Source: Treponema sp.
GTDB taxonomy: Bacteria; Spirochaetota; Spirochaetia; Treponematales; Treponemataceae
NCBI GenBank assembly: GCA_016296205.1
Contig: JAEDJS010000026.1
Span: 1-27,816 of the forward strand
DNA: 27,816 nt
Direction of reading: 5' to 3'
Part shown: positions 1 to 7,961 of the stretch, in pieces
Layout: each line of letters opens with the position of its first letter
Numbering within the stretch: the first letter of the stretch is position 1
Made by a program: the position numbers and the translations under genes
Notes under the pieces: generated by a model
What the model was told of the DNA's origin: nothing
The model's input: the letters and a program-made list of their open reading frames with translations, nothing else
Databases searched by the model: none

Positions 1-86
1 ATGCTGAATTTATTTCAGCATCTCTTTTGCACCAAAAGTGGCCTGCTGGCGGGGGATTGAGATTCTGAATCAGGTTCAGGATGACA
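1..86. repeat. REP-like doublet, copy 1 (left edge cut by window)
   Basis: The left hairpin has 8-bp arms ATGCTGAA/TTCAGCAT (1-21). The right hairpin is ATTCTGAA...TTCAGGAT (62-82) and ends in ATGACA. A GC-rich linker containing TTGCACCAAAAGTGGCCTGC joins them. In complete copies the outer ends are TGTCAT and ATGACA, so the whole unit is an inverted pair of related hairpins. Only the first four bases are missing here. This resembles bacterial REP/BIME-type intergenic repeats; the name is by structure only. Confidence 0.85.
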
Positions 87-110
87 GACGGCGGCGGGGG
101 TGGACATAAG

Positions 111-178
111 TGTCATGCTGAATTTATTTCAGCATCTCTTTTGCACCAAAAGTGTCCCACTGGCGGGGTGTGCATAAG
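111..178. repeat. REP-like doublet, copy 2 (left half only)
   Basis: Starts TGTCATGCTGAA and keeps the left hairpin and the CTCTTTTGCACCAAAAGTG linker. It then passes into a GGCGGGGTGTGCATAAG spacer without the right hairpin, so the right half has been lost or replaced. The same spacer recurs before copy 4. Confidence 0.85.
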
Positions 179-267
179 TGTCATGCTGAATTTATTTCAG
201 CATCTCTTTTGCACCAAAAGTGGCCTGCTGGCGGGGGGTGAGATTCTGAATCAGGTTCAGAATGACA
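179..267. repeat. REP-like doublet, copy 3 (complete)
   Basis: This is the only complete copy, about 89 bp. The outer ends TGTCAT (179-184) and ATGACA (262-267) are inverted. The left hairpin lies at 183-203. The right hairpin at 243-263 has a perfect 8-bp stem (ATTCTGAA/TTCAGAAT). A G6 run sits in the linker near 231-236. Translation of the array gives only low-complexity peptides with no start signal, so it is not coding. Confidence 0.88.
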
Positions 268-315
268 GATGGCGGTCAGAATGACAGACGGCGGGGTGTG
301 CATAAGTGTCATGCT
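268..315. repeat. Repeat spacer plus truncated copy 4 abutting uspA
   Basis: Contains a second TCAGAATGACAGACGGC tail (277 onward). It is followed by a 26-nt block at 290-315 identical to 162-187 (GGCGGGGTG...GTCATGCT). The copy stops after TGTCATGCT, where the sequence becomes the coding end of uspA. The inserted or expanded repeat therefore directly abuts, and overlaps, that gene. Confidence 0.8.
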
Positions 316-803
316 AGTTTAAAGAACTGTTCGATGTAGGGCTCTTTTGCAACAATAACAGAACAGTGAGCGCTGCCAATAATTGCACTTGTATCACTTC
401 CCGCTTCATTTCTGATAAGAGATTTCATATTTGTAGAATTACGTCCGCCAATAACAATTGCATCGGCTTTATATTCATCTGCACTAGCAATTATTTCTGA
501 CCAGACAACACCCTGCCTTATTTCTGTCTCTGCCTTAATGCCTTTATCTTTTGCAAGTTTTTCTACATAAGCGAGATTTTTTTCACCATCAACAAGAAGC
601 CCGCTTTTTATTGATTCACCTTCATCTTTAAGAAGAAATTTAGAAAGAGTAAGTGTCTTAATTGCAGCTGTATCAACTACATAAATAAATTTGATGCGGC
701 TATGATACTGTTTTGCCATGAGAATTGCATACATTGCTGCGTGAATCGAATTCTGACTTCCATTAACTGCCACAATCAGTTTACTAAACAACGGTTTTAT
801 CAT
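309..803 (-). CDS. Universal stress protein (UspA family)
   Basis: A 164-aa single-domain Usp protein. The N-terminal strand LIVAVNGSQNSIHAA and the C-terminal ADAIVIGGRNS...GSDTSAIIGSAHCSVIVA block match the Usp fold, in which this glycine-rich region normally binds ATP. The glycine spacing is not textbook, so ATP binding is only likely. A good SD (AGGAG) precedes the ATG. The gene lies 30 nt after atpD on the same strand, with no terminator seen between them, so it is probably the last gene of the ATPase operon. The final Ala codon and the TGA stop lie inside a copy of the neighbouring repeat, so the C-terminus may have been altered by repeat insertion. The partner or ligand is unknown. Confidence 0.87.
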   Translation of the reverse strand: MIKPLFSKLIVAVNGSQNSIHAAMYAILMAKQYHSRIKFIYVVDTAAIKTLTLSKFLLKDEGESIKSGLLVDGEKNLAYVEKLAKDKGIKAETEIRQGVVWSEIIASADEYKADAIVIGGRNSTNMKSLIRNEAGSDTSAIIGSAHCSVIVAKEPYIEQFFKLA

Positions 804-833
804 AAGACACTTTCTCCTACTTTTTTAATTATA

Positions 834-1451
834 CTACAGATTTCTTGCTTTTAGTGATTTTAATACAAAAATATTTTCCCGATCTCTTTCTTCCAGCACA
901 CTTTCTATATATTTTACAGTTTCTTTACTTTGAGGAATTATCATTTTATCAAGAGCATTTACTCTTCGCTGAGTTTTTTCTACCTCATTAGCAAGACGCC
1001 AGACAATTGTTCTGATGCCCGCAAGCTGAGTAAGAATAGTGAGAAGTTCAAAAAAGTTTGTAGTAACTTCATCTGTACTGGGAAAAGTTCCCCTGAAGGA
1101 ATAAAATAATTCTATTTCCGGAAGATGAACATCAAGAGTGGTAAATTCCATTCCGGCAACAACAAGAGATTTTTCTTCAAGATTAAAATCATAATGAACA
1201 TTTCTTGCAATCTGCTCACTTCTGTCGCTGCCAACTGTAACAAGCATTTTTTTTAGAGACGGATAGGCTTTTTCTATGCATTTATCCATTTTCTTTTCCA
1301 AAAGCTTTACTTTTTCTACAAGATGCATCAATTCCATAACAAGAATTTCACGTTTCTGCTCCAGAAGTTCATAACCTTCAATACTAACAGAAAGCTGTTC
1401 TTTTATTGCGAGAAGATTTGACTTTGTTGGTGCAACATTAAGCTTTGACAT
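834..1451 (-). CDS. atpD: V/A-type ATPase subunit D (central rotor shaft)
   Basis: A 205-aa protein that starts MSKLNVAPTKSNLLAIKEQL, the typical opening of V/A-ATPase subunit D. Two long helical stretches (about residues 5-75 and 125-200) would form the coiled-coil axle turning inside the A3B3 head. A short beta region lies between them. It is the last ATPase gene in transcription order, separated from atpB by 2 nt, with an AAGGAAG ribosome site inside the end of atpB. The length is normal for the family. Assignment is from whole-sequence resemblance and operon position. Confidence 0.93.
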   Translation of the reverse strand: MSKLNVAPTKSNLLAIKEQLSVSIEGYELLEQKREILVMELMHLVEKVKLLEKKMDKCIEKAYPSLKKMLVTVGSDRSEQIARNVHYDFNLEEKSLVVAGMEFTTLDVHLPEIELFYSFRGTFPSTDEVTTNFFELLTILTQLAGIRTIVWRLANEVEKTQRRVNALDKMIIPQSKETVKYIESVLEERDRENIFVLKSLKARNL

Positions 1452-1453
1452 TA

Positions 1454-2845
1454 TTAATTTTCTTCCTTGGAGTCTGTTTCGTAATATTTATCAAGAAGCT
1501 CATCTTTAATTCTGTAAAGTTCAGAACGTGGCAGCAGTCTAAGAAGCTCCCAGCCCAAATCCAAAGTTTCTTCAATGGAGCGATTCTGGTCTTCATGCTG
1601 GGCAAAAAATTTCACTTCCATCATTTCACCAAATTTCATATAAATCTTATCAATTGAACTAAGCTCTTCTTCTCCAATAATTGCGGCAAGATTACGAACG
1701 CTTTTAACTTTACTGTAAGCGGCAAAAAGCTGACTGCTTACCGCACTATGATCTTCACGAGTCATTCCCTTTCCAATTCCATCTTTCATAAGACGACTAA
1801 GAGAAGAAAGTGGATTGATTGGAGGATACAAGCCTTTCTGACTCATTTCCCTGTCAAGAACAATCTGACCTTCTGTAATATATCCAGTAAGATCTGGAAT
1901 CGGATGGGAAATATCATCATTTGGCATTGTAAGAATAGGAATCTGAGTAATAGAACCAGTTGAACCTTTTACTTTACCGGCTCGTTCATAAAGTTCGGCA
2001 AGATCAGAATACAAATATCCAGGATATCCTTTACGACCAGGAACTTCTCCACGAGTTGTAGAAATTTCGCGCAACGCTTCACAATAGTTTGTCATATCGG
2101 TCATAACAACAAGAACATGCATGTTACATTCAAAAGCAAGATACTCTGCGGCAGTAAGGGCACATCTTGGAGTAATCACACGTTCAATAGAAGGTGAATC
2201 GGCCAGGGACTGGAACATTACTACTTTACTGAGAACACCACTTTCTTCAAATGTATGAATAAAAAACTGAGCAACATCATACTTGATTCCCATTCCTGCA
2301 AAAACCATAACAAAATCTTCATCACTGTTAAGAATCTTTGCCTGGCGGATAATCTGGGCGGCAAGTTTATTATGAGGCAAACCGTTTCCACTAAAAATCG
2401 GAAGCTTTTGTCCACGGATAAGAGTGTTCATGCCATCAATTGTGCTAATGCCTGTCTGGATAAAATCCCGGGGATAAACACGAGCATAAGGATTCATTGG
2501 GTTACCGTTTACATTGCGTTTTTCATTGCTAAAAATTGCTGGATAACCGTCCATGGGCTCACCAAGGCCGTTAAAAACTCGACCAAGCATTTCTTTTCCA
2601 ACTTTAATTTCCATTGGTTCTTCAAGAAATTCAATTGTTGTCTCCGAAAGATCAAGTCCACTTGTGCTGCCAAAAACCTGAACCATTACAGTAGTTTCAT
2701 TCAAGTCCACTACTCTACCAGTTTTCTTTGCTCCAAATTTATCCCGGACATAAACAATTTCGCCGTAACTTACATTTTCTGTACGGGCGGCTACAATAAT
2801 TGGTCCGTCAACTTTACTGAGTCCTGCATATTCTACCCCTTTCAT
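1454..2845 (-). CDS. atpB: V/A-type ATPase subunit B (non-catalytic head subunit)
   Basis: A 463-aa regulatory/non-catalytic subunit of the A3B3 head. The family landmarks are present in order: the N-terminal barrel (EYAGLSKVDGPIIVA), the QKLPIFSGNGLPHNKLAAQI region that replaces the P-loop, and the LAELYERAGKVKGSTGSITQ and DLTGYITEGQIVLDREM motifs. A true Walker A is absent, as expected for B. The start ATG overlaps the atpA stop in ATGA and has an AGGGAG site 5 nt upstream, so A and B are probably translationally coupled for equal output. Confidence 0.97.
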   Translation of the reverse strand: MKGVEYAGLSKVDGPIIVAARTENVSYGEIVYVRDKFGAKKTGRVVDLNETTVMVQVFGSTSGLDLSETTIEFLEEPMEIKVGKEMLGRVFNGLGEPMDGYPAIFSNEKRNVNGNPMNPYARVYPRDFIQTGISTIDGMNTLIRGQKLPIFSGNGLPHNKLAAQIIRQAKILNSDEDFVMVFAGMGIKYDVAQFFIHTFEESGVLSKVVMFQSLADSPSIERVITPRCALTAAEYLAFECNMHVLVVMTDMTNYCEALREISTTRGEVPGRKGYPGYLYSDLAELYERAGKVKGSTGSITQIPILTMPNDDISHPIPDLTGYITEGQIVLDREMSQKGLYPPINPLSSLSRLMKDGIGKGMTREDHSAVSSQLFAAYSKVKSVRNLAAIIGEEELSSIDKIYMKFGEMMEVKFFAQHEDQNRSIEETLDLGWELLRLLPRSELYRIKDELLDKYYETDSKEEN

Positions 2846-4608
2846 ATTGACTCCCTCTGCTGATAAATGTGCAGTAATGTTGAAGTTTCATCATCAAGAT
2901 GACTTGCAATTGTTTTTATTCCAGACAGATCGTTGTTTGGAATTTCACTCTTTGCCTTAATAATTTCTTCCCTAACAGAAAGATTCATAATTTTAACAAG
3001 AGGACAGCCGGCTTTTAAAAGCTCCAGTGATTTTTTGTGAAAATTCATAATCAAAAGCAAAAGTGCAATCTGTTTTTCTGGAACTGAATAACAGTCAACT
3101 TCATCAAAAGCATTCTGCTGCAAAAATCCATTTTTAATCATTTCTGCAGTTATAAGAATCAATCTGTCTGAAGAAGGTAAACTGTCGGCACCAACAAGTT
3201 TAACAATCTGTTCAAGCCTGTTTTCTTTTTTAAGAAGCTCAAGAGCTTCCAATCTGATTGAATACCAGCTGCTGTCAAAATTGTTCCACCAGCCTTTAAC
3301 TTCATCTGCATATTCTGAATAACTGTCAATCCAGCCAATAGCAGGATAATGGCGAGCATTGGCAAGTTCCCTCTCCAATGCCCAGAAACAGCGGATAAAT
3401 CGTTTTGTATGCTGAGTAACAGGTTCAGAAAAATCACCACCTGGAGGGCTAACGGCACCAATTACACTAACACTTCCCTGCTGGTTTTCAAAAGTTGTAA
3501 CCTTACCGGCCCGTTCATAAAATTCTGCAAGTCGAGTTGGTAAATATGCAGGAAATCCTTCTTCTGCCGGCATTTCTTCCATGCGCCCGCTAAGTTCACG
3601 CAATGCTTCTGCCCAGCGGCTTGTACTGTCTGCCATAATAGCAACATCAAGTCCCATATCACGATAATATTCTGCAAGAGTAATTCCGGAATACAAAGAA
3701 ACTTCACGGGCAGCAACCGGCATATTTGATGTATTTGCAATAAGAATTGTACGCTCCATAAGTGAACGGCCTGTTCTTGGGTCAATAAGTTCTGGAAATT
3801 CCGAAAGAACATCTGTCATTTCATTTCCACGTTCACCACAGCCAATATATACAATAATATCTGCGTCACAATATTTTGCAACCGCATGCTGAGTCATAGT
3901 TTTACCGGTACCAAACCCACCAGGGATTGCAGCTGTACCACCTTTACTTAAAGGGAAGAAAACATCAATAACCCGCTGCCCTGTAATTAAAGGTTCATCA
4001 ACTTCAAGTTTTTTTGCAAATGGTCTTGGAACACGAAGAGGCCAATACTGAGCCATTGAAATTTCTTCGCCTTCATCAGTTTTTGCAATTATTTCATCAA
4101 CGGTGTAGTCGCCTTCCTGAGCAATAAAAGTGATTTTTGTACCAAAAGTTTTTGGAGGAACCATTATTTTGTGAAGAACAGAAGTTGTTTCCTGTGTATG
4201 ACCAATAGCCATTCCGCCATAAATTTCTGAATCAAGTTGAACATCTGGAACAAAGTGAAATTTTTTATTCAATTCAAGAGGTTCTGTACGCTGACCAGGA
4301 AGAAGAAAAGCACCGGCTTCTTCGTACATATCTTTAAGAGGTCGCTGAATACCGTCGTAAATTTTCCCAATAAGACCAGGTCCAAGTTTTAATGACAAAG
4401 GTTTTTCTGTGCAAAAAACATCTTCGCCAATTTTCATACCTGTATCATCTTCATAAACCTGGATTGTGGCATTACCTTTATTCTGGCGAATAATTTCACC
4501 GATTAATTTCTTTTGCCCAACATGAACAACATCGTACAAACCGCACTGATCTAACCCTGATGCGTAAACAATGGGGCCCGAGATTCTAGTAATTTTTCCT
4601 GTAATCAT
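2842..4608 (-). CDS. atpA: V/A-type ATPase subunit A (catalytic)
   Basis: A 588-aa catalytic subunit that hydrolyses or makes ATP in the head. The Walker A GGFGTGKT lies at residues 230-237. CGERGNE lies at 258-263 and AEEGFPAYLPTRLAEFYERA further on. The 'non-homologous' insert typical of A subunits lies roughly at residues 110-190 (LPGQRTEPLELNKKF onward). The usual GPFGSGKT is GGFGTGKT here, a conservative change. The start has a GGAG site 7 nt upstream. It overlaps atpE by 4 nt upstream and atpB by 4 nt downstream. Confidence 0.97.
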   Translation of the reverse strand: MITGKITRISGPIVYASGLDQCGLYDVVHVGQKKLIGEIIRQNKGNATIQVYEDDTGMKIGEDVFCTEKPLSLKLGPGLIGKIYDGIQRPLKDMYEEAGAFLLPGQRTEPLELNKKFHFVPDVQLDSEIYGGMAIGHTQETTSVLHKIMVPPKTFGTKITFIAQEGDYTVDEIIAKTDEGEEISMAQYWPLRVPRPFAKKLEVDEPLITGQRVIDVFFPLSKGGTAAIPGGFGTGKTMTQHAVAKYCDADIIVYIGCGERGNEMTDVLSEFPELIDPRTGRSLMERTILIANTSNMPVAAREVSLYSGITLAEYYRDMGLDVAIMADSTSRWAEALRELSGRMEEMPAEEGFPAYLPTRLAEFYERAGKVTTFENQQGSVSVIGAVSPPGGDFSEPVTQHTKRFIRCFWALERELANARHYPAIGWIDSYSEYADEVKGWWNNFDSSWYSIRLEALELLKKENRLEQIVKLVGADSLPSSDRLILITAEMIKNGFLQQNAFDEVDCYSVPEKQIALLLLIMNFHKKSLELLKAGCPLVKIMNLSVREEIIKAKSEIPNNDLSGIKTIASHLDDETSTLLHIYQQRESI

Positions 4609-5246
4609 AAGTTATCTCCAAACAAAGCTTTAACCAGTTTATCAGAATCCTGATCAAGGAGACTTTTTATTTTTTCGTTCAAAGTAAGTCTTACCTGAAC
4701 TTGATTATTTTCTGTGTAAAGAATAAGGCCTCTATTAATTTGCAAGCCTTCTGTAATTTCATTTTTATTGATTTTTGCCTGGCCTGTTACTTCTACATTT
4801 TTTCCATCTGCAAAAGAACCTGCTGCAATTTCCAAAGCCTGAGCATCTGTAATATTCAATGTTTTTGCAAAAACTTTTAATCCTTTAAAATTGTCAAAAG
4901 CTTTGCATTTAGTTTTTCCCATTTCTGTAAGAAGCTGAACAATCTGTTTTTCAGAAAGAGCTTCAAGGTATCCGTTGATTTTTCCAATCAAACTGTCATA
5001 AATAAATTTGATTCTAAAACGGTCTTTTTCCAGCGGAAGTGAGGCACTTACATTTTTTTCATAAACAGAAATCTTTTCATCAATTTCTTTGTTAAGGCGT
5101 TTAGTTTCCAGTTCAATACGTTCCTGAACAGAAGTCAAAATTGAATTTTCTTCCTGTGCACATTTTTGCAAAACAAGTTCCGCATTTCTTCTTGCTTCAT
5201 CCCTGATTTCCTGATCAAGGCTGGCTGTTGAATGTAATTCTTCCAT
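4605..5246 (-). CDS. atpE: V/A-type ATPase subunit E (peripheral stalk)
   Basis: A 213-aa protein. The N-terminal half (to about residue 95) is charged and helical (EIRDEARRNAELVLQKCAQEE). The C-terminal half is mixed alpha/beta and ends KSLLDQDSDKLVKALFGDN. This is the layout of subunit E, which pairs with a G/H-type helix as the outer stalk holding the head still. The ribosome site before the ATG is weak (AGGA about 13 nt away), so translation may depend on coupling to atpF, which ends 1 nt upstream. Function is inferred from architecture and from its place between F and A. Confidence 0.85.
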   Translation of the reverse strand: MEELHSTASLDQEIRDEARRNAELVLQKCAQEENSILTSVQERIELETKRLNKEIDEKISVYEKNVSASLPLEKDRFRIKFIYDSLIGKINGYLEALSEKQIVQLLTEMGKTKCKAFDNFKGLKVFAKTLNITDAQALEIAAGSFADGKNVEVTGQAKINKNEITEGLQINRGLILYTENNQVQVRLTLNEKIKSLLDQDSDKLVKALFGDNL

Positions 5247-5247
5247 T

Positions 5248-5583
5248 TTAAATCTGAATTCCTATAGCTTCTTTAATAGAGTCAGTAAGCGATTTTCTGT
5301 TCGGGTTATGCCCATGAAGTCCCGGTACTTCTACAATCAACGGTGGCTTTGCCTTCATCTGCCATTCAAGCACTTCTTCCTGAATCATGTCGGCGGCTTC
5401 TTCCGTTAAAATGAGAATCTTTGGTTTTTCGTCCTCAGAAATCAAAGCATGGGAAGAAGACTGTCCGGTAATTATCTTAAAGATTTCCAGAGTATCATCG
5501 CGGTTAAAAACTGCTTTACCTTTCACACCTGCCAGCATAAAACCGGTTACAATCTCGCTTTCCCCAATAACAAAATATTCCAT
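5248..5583 (-). CDS. atpF: V/A-type ATPase subunit F (central stalk)
   Basis: A 111-aa protein with the subunit F pattern. The N-terminus is MEYFVIGESEIVTGFMLAGV, and a Rossmann-like core contains the strand KILILTEEAADMI. The C-terminus PLIVEVPGLHG is followed by a helix containing SIKEAIGIQ. F sits on the D shaft in the rotor. The ATG is 12 nt after the atpK stop, and the stretch before it (TTATTTTTACAA) has no purine-rich ribosome site. Translation probably relies on ribosomes leaving atpK or on an unstructured AU-rich leader. Confidence 0.88.
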   Translation of the reverse strand: MEYFVIGESEIVTGFMLAGVKGKAVFNRDDTLEIFKIITGQSSSHALISEDEKPKILILTEEAADMIQEEVLEWQMKAKPPLIVEVPGLHGHNPNRKSLTDSIKEAIGIQI

Positions 5584-5595
5584 TTGTAAAAATAA

Positions 5596-5928
5596 TTACA
5601 AAATAATAATGAGAAGACCTACAAGGAATCCCCACAAACAAATACCTTCTGCAAGACCTACGAATGGAAGTGCTTTACCAGAAAGTTCTGGATTTTCACT
5701 CATTGCACCCATAGCAGCAGCACCAATTTTACCTACAGCCATACCACCGGCAATACAGGCAAGACCAACAGCAATAGCAGCTGCAATATATTTCAATACG
5801 CTTGAATCTGCTTTTTCTGTAGCTTCAACAGCCTGATCTTCTGCTGCAGCTTCTTTTGACTGAGCAAAAACGTTTACTGATGCAATCAAAAACATAAATG
5901 AAAGCACTGCAAAAATTTTCTTATTCAT
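5596..5928 (-). CDS. atpK: V/A-type ATPase subunit K (rotor-ring proteolipid)
   Basis: A 110-aa membrane-ring subunit. Residues 1-22 look like a signal peptide ending VFAQS. An acidic linker (about 24-42) follows, then one helical hairpin (TM about 46-74 and 87-110). The carboxylate that carries the ion is Glu94 in FVGLAEGICLWG. By eye, the Gln and Ser/Thr positions that coordinate sodium in Na+-type rings are not present (AEG, not AES/AET), which points to proton use; this is an inference. One hairpin per subunit with a signal peptide resembles the Thermus type rather than the four-helix Enterococcus type. A strong AGGAG site precedes the ATG, and a 5-bp CGGGA/TCCCG hairpin lies in the 48-nt gap after atpI. 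Both suit a multi-copy subunit. Confidence 0.93.
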   Translation of the reverse strand: MNKKIFAVLSFMFLIASVNVFAQSKEAAAEDQAVEATEKADSSVLKYIAAAIAVGLACIAGGMAVGKIGAAAMGAMSENPELSGKALPFVGLAEGICLWGFLVGLLIIIL

Positions 5929-5976
5929 ATATATCTCCTATGCGGGACAACCTGTAAATTGATTTCCCGTTATTTC

Positions 5977-7959
5977 CTAATCAATTGGGTTATATTCAAA
6001 TCTGAATGGTCTAAATTCCGCCCCAGTTTCGCTAAAGAATTTAGAGAAGAATTCATAATACTGCAAACGGATAACCTGAATTGCAACAATCATTCCTTCA
6101 AGAACAACAACAATAGCATTACCTATAATCAATACAAAAATACCGCCGATGGGTCCGGCAATTTCGCTCATTGTGGCAATAATAAAACCTAAAACTGCAT
6201 GGGCAAGGGCAAATGCTCCAACACGAAGGAATGAAACACTGTTTGAAAGATAGCTGGAAACAACTTCAAGAACTTCAACAACACCTTCAATAATTGCAGT
6301 TCCGATTCCTTCTTCAAATAATGGATGCTTACCGTCTACAAGTCTGCTTAAAGGACCGCCAAAAGCTGTAAGAAAAAGAGAAACACCTATGATAACCCAG
6401 TCATAAACTGCTGGACTGTGTTTAAAGAATGCAAGCCTTACAGCAAACACAACCACATACCAGAAAAAAACAGCACCACTAATTCCGGTTTTACCAAACA
6501 AAGCTTTTCCAATTCTTTTAAGAGAGAATTGATTAATAATATTGATAACAAGACCGCATGTATTAATTACAAAACCAACTGCAACGCTAAAGCCAAAGAA
6601 AAGGAACATACGTTTAATGCTTTCAGAATCACCTGTTGGCATCATTGGCAGAATTGAAGGTCTAGGTTCCCCAAACAAACCGGTTACCCACATACTGAAT
6701 GGTTCCAAAACTTTTTCTGTTGCAAAAAATTCTCCAGTTAAAAGCCCCATTATCATAGAAGAACAGCCAATAGCAATAAAAATAGGAGCAAACTTATTCC
6801 ATCCGCCAACTTTGATTACATTTAATGCCATAAGAATTCCGGCCACAAGGAAACACAACCCCTGCCCTGCATCACCGAACATAATTCCAAAAAGCATAGT
6901 AAAGAACAAGGCAACAAAAGGTGTAGGATCAACAGTGCCGTAAAGAGGAGAACCGTAACTGAATATCATCCGTTCAAAACTTTTAACAAGTTTTCCGTGA
7001 TGCATTCTGACTGGAACTTTTTCTTCCCCATTGATAACAGATTCAACTTCTTCAGGAAGATACTGACGAGCCCCAGTTCTGTCTCCTGTTAATTTTTCTA
7101 TATCTGCAAGAGTTTCTTTAACAAGATATGAAGGGAGCCAGCCTGTAATTCTGTAAACAAGCTGAGTACTTTCCAATTTATCCTGAACTTCAGTAATCTG
7201 AACACCAACAGAAAAAACCTGAAGCAAATGCAAAATTAATTTTTCGTGAGTCTGAGCATAATTTTTACGCTGTTCGTCAATCATTTGGAGTTCACTTCTG
7301 GCATTCTTAACATCTTTTTCCAGTGTTTCTAAAGTTCCTTCTGGAAGACCTTTAAAATCTTTGCTTACTTTAACTTCTGCAAAATCATATTTTTTTAAAA
7401 GTCTGTCCATTTCTGAACGGCTTTTCTTTGTACATACAGCAAGAATAGTTGAACTGTCATTTCCCAAAGGAGCAATAACTCCCTGAGTACCAAAGCTTGA
7501 TTTAAGGCTGTCATAATTTTTAGGATCTATGCGGCCAATTCTCATTGTAAGGAAAGAAAGGTTTTCCAATTCGCTGTAAGGAACTTTTAAATTTGCAAAA
7601 CTCTGACTTTCTGTGTAAGTTTTTTCAATACCAGAAAGCTTTGTTTTTGCATCAATTTCCTGTTTTTCAATAGCTTCAACAGCATTAATAATTTTTAAGG
7701 CAAGATCAAAATCTTCTTCAGAGGGCAGATCCGGATCTTCATTAAAGCCTTTAAGTTCAGGGATTCCCAGAGATGATCGTGATTTTTCAAGTCTGGAAAA
7801 AATTTCCTTTTCCTTGTTTTCTTCTGCATCTCCATTCCAGTCGTTAACATTATGCTGGAACTGAAATTCTCCCAGAGTACCCAGATATTTTAGAACCATC
7901 TTAATGTCTTCTTTATGAACCATAAGTTCAATAAGACGCATTGGTGTTGTTTTTGCCAT
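5977..7959 (-). CDS. atpI: V/A-type ATPase subunit I (membrane stator, a-subunit)
   Basis: A 660-aa protein in two parts. A cytoplasmic arm covers about residues 1-325, with a coiled-coil near 200-250. A membrane domain with about seven or eight helices follows (from FVALFFTMLFGIMFGDAGQG onward). The essential stator arginine is probably Arg579 in SFLRVGAFALAH, with a second at Arg631 in IQVIRLQYYEFF. Both faces of the ion half-channels are thus present. The length is normal. A GGAGG site 7 nt before the ATG overlaps the end of atpC, 2 nt upstream. Confidence 0.96.
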   Translation of the reverse strand: MAKTTPMRLIELMVHKEDIKMVLKYLGTLGEFQFQHNVNDWNGDAEENKEKEIFSRLEKSRSSLGIPELKGFNEDPDLPSEEDFDLALKIINAVEAIEKQEIDAKTKLSGIEKTYTESQSFANLKVPYSELENLSFLTMRIGRIDPKNYDSLKSSFGTQGVIAPLGNDSSTILAVCTKKSRSEMDRLLKKYDFAEVKVSKDFKGLPEGTLETLEKDVKNARSELQMIDEQRKNYAQTHEKLILHLLQVFSVGVQITEVQDKLESTQLVYRITGWLPSYLVKETLADIEKLTGDRTGARQYLPEEVESVINGEEKVPVRMHHGKLVKSFERMIFSYGSPLYGTVDPTPFVALFFTMLFGIMFGDAGQGLCFLVAGILMALNVIKVGGWNKFAPIFIAIGCSSMIMGLLTGEFFATEKVLEPFSMWVTGLFGEPRPSILPMMPTGDSESIKRMFLFFGFSVAVGFVINTCGLVINIINQFSLKRIGKALFGKTGISGAVFFWYVVVFAVRLAFFKHSPAVYDWVIIGVSLFLTAFGGPLSRLVDGKHPLFEEGIGTAIIEGVVEVLEVVSSYLSNSVSFLRVGAFALAHAVLGFIIATMSEIAGPIGGIFVLIIGNAIVVVLEGMIVAIQVIRLQYYEFFSKFFSETGAEFRPFRFEYNPID

Positions 7960-7961
7960 TT

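Noticed and set aside
231..236. G6 run as a phase-variation switch
   Set aside because: It lies in a non-coding repeat linker, not in a gene or between -35 and -10 of a recognised promoter.
81..284. A 67-codon open frame across the left-hand repeats
   Set aside because: It translates the repeat itself, has no ribosome site, and repeated peptide pieces (SVMLNLFQHLF type) are a known artefact of such palindromes.
1..300. CRISPR array
   Set aside because: Repeats are self-palindromic doublets with irregular spacing and similar spacers, not short identical repeats with unique spacers, and no cas genes are present.
2255..2863. A 202-codon frame antisense to atpB
   Set aside because: Shadow of a strongly conserved gene with no independent evidence.
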